Shown here: positions 59,151-64,000 of the stretch, in pieces
How the letters are laid out: each line of letters starts with the position of its first letter
Position numbering within the stretch: the stretch's first letter is position 1
Assembly: GCA_028641055.1 (NCBI GenBank)
Contig: CM054060.1
Span: 236,558,833-236,622,832, forward strand
Reading direction: 5' to 3'
DNA: 64,000 nucleotides
Source of the DNA: Alopecurus myosuroides
Taxonomy: Eukaryota; Streptophyta; Magnoliopsida; Poales; Poaceae
Position numbers and translations under genes: made by a program
The notes under the pieces: generated by a model
Told to the model about the DNA's origin: nothing
Databases searched by the model: none
The model's input: the letters and a program-made list of their open reading frames with translations, nothing else

Positions 59151-60387
59151 GGGAAGAAAGATGCTATAAATAGAAAGAGAAAGATAGAAAAAACAATCTA
59201 GACTTTATATGTTCGCCCTTGTTTTTGTGGCTTATAAAATTGAGGCTTTATATGTTCGTCCCGTCTCGTCTAAATTCATCTCGTCTAAATTCATGTCTCC
59301 GCCACTGCACAGCCACACCCCTATACTAAACAACACTAGAAATTAGTATTAGTACACACCTAATGAAAATTAAAAAAAATACACTAAATGCCGGAAAAAA
59401 TAACCCCACAACCTGTACCCTAGGTGAAAAAATATCTGAATAAATTTACCATAACTGAAGAATGTATATGACAAACGCTGTTGAAAACACACCTTCACCC
59501 CAGATTGTCATTTCTTGGCAGAAATCAGAAAAAATCCCTTGCAAAGATTTAACAGCATATGGAAAATTAAACACACCCAAAGAATACAGACAAATAACCG
59601 TCAAGAAACGTGTAGATGGAAAAAAAACATTAGTAAACCAGAGAAATAAACTAGCTGAACCAATTTGTTAAAAAAATACCAGGTTTGTCTAGCAACGACG
59701 AAATTAAAAAAAAATGCCATAGGAATTTAGGATCGACCAGGGCGGTGCACTCTTTGGCCTCCACGGCGAAATCCTTTCCCAACTTGTCTGCGAGGATGTC
59801 ACAGGTAATACATGCAGTCCCGCAGGTCGTTGCACCCCTGGCAACAAAAAAGACTCTGGCAGATGCTTCACCTATCTCCTCGCTACACCCCCTGCGCACT
59901 AAACGTATTAGCCTTCTTGACCTGAACATATCTATTAACCTTGAACTGAAGATATACAAGCTATAACAAGCTTACAGGCTGAAGGGGGGAACGCAGGAGA
60001 CTAGAAAGCTAAAGCCAAGAGAATAGGCATGTACTTGAGCTGGTCTAACTGCGTAGCTTTCTTGATGAGACAGTTGCAGTACGTCTCTACGAAGCCCAAC
60101 GCCGCCAACATGTTGTCCTACTTTATGACCTGCTCATTACAAACGTACAAATTTGTAATCCATGTCTCTTCGTGTCCATCATGTAGTTAACGCATGTACT
60201 CTGAATACCATATTGAGCTACTGATAAGAAACAAACAACAAAACCCACACTAGTGATGAACACCTATTGGCAGAAATTAGAGTCCTAATCTATCCCCAAA
60301 CACGAGCCTTACAGAACCTGCAACAAAAAAAACACCACTGAAAACGAACTCCCCCCAAACACGAAATCCACAGGGACATGCAGCTCT
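59151..60387. other. Non-repetitive DNA without identifiable gene
   Basis: Frames at 59462-59671 (+) and 59685-59966 (+) are short and lack homology that I can recognise. A decayed exon cannot be excluded. Confidence 0.35.
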
Positions 60388-60402
60388 CCCCCCACCCCCC
60401 AC

Positions 60403-60433
<31 letters not shown>

Positions 60434-60438
60434 ACACA
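60388..60438. repeat. C-tract and (CA)n microsatellite
   Basis: A run of C with three interrupting A residues (60388-60418) is followed directly by about ten CA units (60419-60438). Confidence 0.95.
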
Positions 60439-61004
60439 TTTTTTCGTATTTCAAAATAGTGAGAAAAATAAGAGATGTTAAGTTTTTTATCATCCTGGCA
60501 TCGAGCTATTTTACCGCAGGACCTCCCCTACAGTATCGTCACTACAGTAGAGTTTAGCCACCAAATTCAGGACCACCCCCGAGTGGATGCAAATCGTCAG
60601 TCGCCGCTCCTCTCTCCCTCCGCATGTTCCCCTTTGTTCTATCTGCTTCTACAACCAACGAAAAGGTAAACACGGCAAAAAAAATCCAAAAAGCAGGCTT
60701 ATACCCAAAAAAACAAGTAAAGCCCATACCCATTAGACCTAAGCACCGCGACACATCTCCCGACAAGAAGCGTGTGAACCTCAAAATCGATCGTGTGGAC
60801 AAAAAACGAACGTGGATGAATTGCGAAACAACTAGCTGTTGTTTAGCGGAAACCTATTTATATCCATGCAGGAATGGACTCATTTATGATGAAATTTGAA
60901 CAATGTGCTTTCTATTTTGGTAAGGTCAAACTTTTAAAGTCTAAAAATAAAGAAAATTCTATGATTATCAAAAGGAAAACGCTAACCAACAGGCGGGGGA
61001 TCCC
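60439..61004. other. Sequence upstream of the copia-type LTR
   Basis: A frame at 60624-60899 (+) is rich in Lys and Pro and unidentified. The base before the LTR is C (flank atccc), whose duplicate lies outside the window. Confidence 0.35.
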
Positions 61005-61091
61005 TGAAAGAGCATGTTTCCCCCATGTGTGGTTTTGGTAATTGATGACAATCACTATGGACTAATGGTTGCATTGAGCTATACTTGTAGA

Positions 61092-61221
61092 GTTTGTCCA
61101 TAGGCAATGCTTGATGTCCATGTGTTGGATTCAAGATAATCAAGTGGTGACCAATAGTTTGTTCATAGGCAATGCTTGATGTCCATGTGTTGGATTCAAG
61201 ATAATCAAGTTGTGACCAACG
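61092..61221 (+). repeat. 65-bp tandem duplication in the copia-type LTR
   Basis: gtttgtccataggcaatgc and onward repeats at 61157 with two or three substitutions. Confidence 0.9.
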
Positions 61222-62448
61222 TGCTATTCATATGAATATCCCAAGTTTGGTCATGAGAGAGTTGAGCATATTGCAAGTATGTCTTGAAGAAGAATATTGT
61301 GTGAACATTCATCTTTACCTTCAAGACATCATTATTATGAAGAGAGAAGAAAAGATAAAAGGTTGATCAAGGCAAAGTGCTAAGCGATGGTTGATATTGA
61401 TCAACTCACAAAGCAAGAAGATGCACCATGTGGTATCATGGTATCGTAAGTAATTGTTCATATAGCTTTGTGTTCTAACCCATTATATGTGTGTGTGATA
61501 TATCTATGTAGGGTTAGGTATCTTTCCATGGGCTTGTATCAAAAGGAAGATTTCATATAGTCCATGATGGATGACGTCAAGTTGTGGTCGTCATCAAGTT
61601 CGAGAAGTGCAAGTTCAAGGGGAGCATATCGAAGAGATTACATTCTTGAAGCTTGCCACTCTTTTGGAGATAATGTTCAAGAAAAGATGTACTTAAAAGA
61701 GCCTCTCCCATAGTTGCATATGGGGGAGCATGTTTGTGTCTTCACAAGGCAAAGAGAAATCAAGAAAGGTGTTCCATCTTGAGGAGGTCAAGATCTTCAT
61801 CATCTAGCTCAAGTGGAATGCTCAAGGCAAAGGTATGATCTTGATAGGTTTTCTATTTTACCGGTCCCATAGCATTAGGAGGGAGACCGGGTTATAGGAT
61901 AGATAACCGTACTATTAAGAGGGGCTCTCATATTAGCAACTTGATCGCATCACTCGGAGAGAGCTCAAACCTTTGCATACTTGGCATAATATTTCTTGGT
62001 TCTTATTTGTGTTTTCTCCATGTGTGGTTCTTGAGCTTGTCATGTGCTTCAATACAAGCTCAAGTTCATCAAAAACGGGTTTCGCATGAAAAACTTATTA
62101 CGCTTTTGATATTGGAGGTTTTACCGATTGTTCCTTTATAGAGATGTAATAACTTTCATCATTTGGTTTTATCATCCAATGATGGACTATGATGTTTCTT
62201 TGCATAATCTTGTAGTGCTCGTTCTTGCGATTTCAACGAGCCCAAGATCATCGAAAACGGAGTCCGGATGCAAAAGATATCGCGTTTTTAGTGAAGGGGA
62301 TTTTCTGGAAAATCGTAGGCCGGCCTCAGGCCGGGGTGGGCTCCCCAGGCCGGACCTCTACCCGAACCGTCCGGCCTGGAGGCCGGCCTGGCCGGCCTGG
62401 GAGGCCGGGGTGGCGCAGAATGCCCCCAACGGGCTGATTTTGGGGGCG

Positions 62449-62456
62449 TATAAAAG
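62449..62456 (+). promoter_or_regulatory. TATA box of copia-type LTR
   Basis: TATAAAAG lies just after a GCCGGCC-rich stretch and about 1 kb before the LTR end, as expected for the U3 promoter. Confidence 0.7.
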
Positions 62457-63471
62457 GGGCCTTCTTCCCCATTGGTTCCCCACCTTTTGTGCAAGTTTTC
62501 CCCCACCATTGTTGACATTTTGGAGCTTGCTCTCTCTCTATTCCTCCATGATTCTTTCCTCCAATTAGTGGGAAAAGAGAGAGGAGATCTAGATCTACTA
62601 TTCCACCAATCCATCTCTCCTCTTAGTGAGGGGAAAGTCTTTGGATCTAGATCTTGTGGATTCATTTGTTGAGTTCTTCCTTGTTCTTCCTCTCTTCTCC
62701 CCCCATAGCATTTGTTTCTTTGGTGGGATTTTAGAGTGAAGGATTTGAGCACTTCTTGTGTTCTTGCCATTGCATAGGTTGCATCGGTTTGAGTTCTCTA
62801 CGAGGATTTGTTCTCGAGTGAAAGGTTGAGAAGCTTGTTTCTCTTGGGTTTTTGGAGTGCCCTTGAGCTTGTCCTCTTGGGTACTTGGGGTGCCCTAGAC
62901 GGTTGTTGTTGTCTCGGAGTTTTGGTAGCTCCGGGCCTTGTTGCTATCTCGGAGTTTTGGTGGCTCGCGAGATATTGTTGGGAGCCTCCAATTGATTTGT
63001 GGAGATTGCCCCAACCTTGTACGGGATCGGTGAACGCCCTCAAAGGTCCCATAGTGGATCGTGGCACTCCGCATTGGTGGAGGCACGAGGAGAATAAGGT
63101 GAGCCATTGGGCGCTTGGAGTCATTGTGACTCCACACCTCTCCAACGGAGATTAGCTTCCATTGGGAAGTGAACTTCGGGATAAATCATCGTCTCCTCAT
63201 CTCTCGGTTATTTCTATACCCGATCTCTGTACTTATGCAATTTACTTTGTGATAGCCATCGAGCTTGAAGTAACATATCTTGCTATCACATAGTTGCTTG
63301 AATTGTTTAGAATAAGTTGTTGGTGCACATAGGTGAACCTAGTTTGTTTAGGTTTTAGCTTGATAAATTAAACGCTAGTTTTATTCCGTATTTATTCAAG
63401 CCTTAACCGTAATTATTTTTAAACGCCTATTCACCCCCCCCCCCTCTAGGCGACATCCGTGTCCTTTCAAT

Positions 63472-63483
63472 TGGTATCAGAGC
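63472..63483 (+). other. Primer binding site, initiator tRNA-Met
   Basis: TGGTATCAGAGC, two bases after the LTR end, is the complement of the initiator tRNA-Met 3' end, common in copia-type elements. Confidence 0.92.
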
Positions 63484-63524
63484 CGGGTCTCTCTTCGTAG
63501 GGTTTCACAACCTAGAGAGTAAAG

Positions 63525-64000
63525 ATGTCGGCTAGGGGATTAGTGCATAATGATACTTTTATATTCGATGGCACAAATTATAATACTTGGAAAATTATTA
63601 TGCTTAATATTTTTAAGGACATGGGTCCAAATATAGAGAAAATTGTAGATATGGGTTTTTCTACTCCAACGGGTATTGATTGCTCTTTAGAGGATGAGAA
63701 AAACTTATATCTCAATACTCAAGCTACTAATGTGTTTTTCAAATATTTGAGCATTATAGTTCTTGAGTCAATTAGGCCATCTTGGAAAGCTCATGAGATA
63801 TGGACCAAGCTTCAAGATAAATATGATGTGTCCAAAAGTTGTGGGGGTGATTATTCTCCCTCCACCTCCGGGCGTGGTGAGTTCTCAACTTCTTCTACTT
63901 CACCAACATGTGGCAAGGCACAACATGATGATATGGTGAGTAGTGAAAAAAATTGCAATCTTGATAGTAAGCTTATTATCGACGATTCTTCATCTCTATC
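63525..64000 (+). CDS. Copia-type gag polyprotein, N-terminal part (runs off window)
   Basis: The frame starts ATG at 63525, 42 bases after the PBS, and stays open for 158 codons to the window edge. It contains NDTFIFDGTNYNTWK, then AHEIWTKLQDKYDVSK, the pattern of the gag N-terminal and UBN2-like regions of plant copia elements, followed by a Ser/Thr-rich linker. No damage is seen in this part. Gag forms the particle that packages the RNA. The zinc knuckle, protease, integrase and polymerase would follow to the right. The first ATG after the PBS was taken as the start. Confidence 0.85.
   Translation, partial: MSARGLVHNDTFIFDGTNYNTWKIIMLNIFKDMGPNIEKIVDMGFSTPTGIDCSLEDEKNLYLNTQATNVFFKYLSIIVLESIRPSWKAHEIWTKLQDKYDVSKSCGGDYSPSTSGRGEFSTSSTSPTCGKAQHDDMVSSEKNCNLDSKLIIDDSSSL

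Larger units (their letters stand above)
61005..63469 (+). repeat. 5' LTR of a copia-type retrotransposon
   Basis: A 2465-bp LTR bounded by TGAAAG and CTTTCA, an inverted terminal repeat. It is followed after 2 bases by a tRNA-Met PBS (TGGTATCAGAGC, 63472-63483). It contains a 65-bp tandem duplication (61092-61156 and 61157-61221), a GCCGGCC-rich stretch (about 62318-62412), a TATA box and a C-run at 63433-63443. Its 3' partner lies outside the window, so its target duplication cannot be tested. Confidence 0.9.

Noticed and set aside
1..64000. A new defence system, CRISPR array or gene cluster
   Set aside because: The window is a plant transposon nest; no operon-like gene set, CRISPR repeats or enzyme cluster is visible.

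Overview
This is plant nuclear DNA, almost certainly from a Triticeae grass (wheat, Aegilops, barley group). The evidence is the composition: deeply nested LTR retrotransposons whose LTRs begin TGATACGTC-like and whose primer binding sites match the 3' end of tRNA-Asp, two Helitrons, and a copia-type element with an initiator-Met primer site. I see no intact host gene, no tRNA or rRNA gene and no CRISPR. Assignment rests on motif and family recognition by eye; no database search was run.

Layout. An old gypsy-type element (here B, + strand, left end outside the window) ends at 52331 in a short gene-like sequence. Element A (91-6928, target duplication ATGCA) sits in B's 5' LTR. A later crossover between the similar internal regions of A and B duplicated about 6.24 kb in tandem (about 4861-11095 and 11096-17337), giving extra LTRs and a second copy of B's unknown ORF. 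B's 3' LTR (from 17808) is split by a solo LTR (E). E is split by a large Athila-like element D (19477-50723, minus, target duplication ATCAA). D's left LTR is split by a coding-free element C (20545-31483, minus, target duplication GCTAC). C carries a non-autonomous Helitron H1 (23135-28143) with Ulp1-protease-like exons. D's gag gene is interrupted by a 10.7-kb Helitron H2 (37223-47932, minus) with a Rep/helicase gene and an RPA70-like gene. The nest is therefore five levels deep: B > E > D > C > H1.

Right part. B's 3' LTR resumes at 50859 with an inverted fragment inside it. Then come the gene-like sequence (52332-52601 and 54198-54535), split by another LTR (52602 to about 54197), a 1.2-kb tandem duplication (54808-57250), a small broken reading frame, AT-rich degenerate-repeat DNA, a C/CA microsatellite, and the 5' LTR plus start of gag of a copia-type retrotransposon running off the right edge (61005-64000).

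How the genes work together. None of the gypsy-type elements shows reverse transcriptase or integrase. A has a broken gag fragment, B an ORF of unknown function, C nothing, and D broken gag-protease plus an intact ATHILA ORF-1-like frame. All would depend on enzymes supplied elsewhere. H2 has the full protein set expected of a plant Helitron but with a few stop codons.
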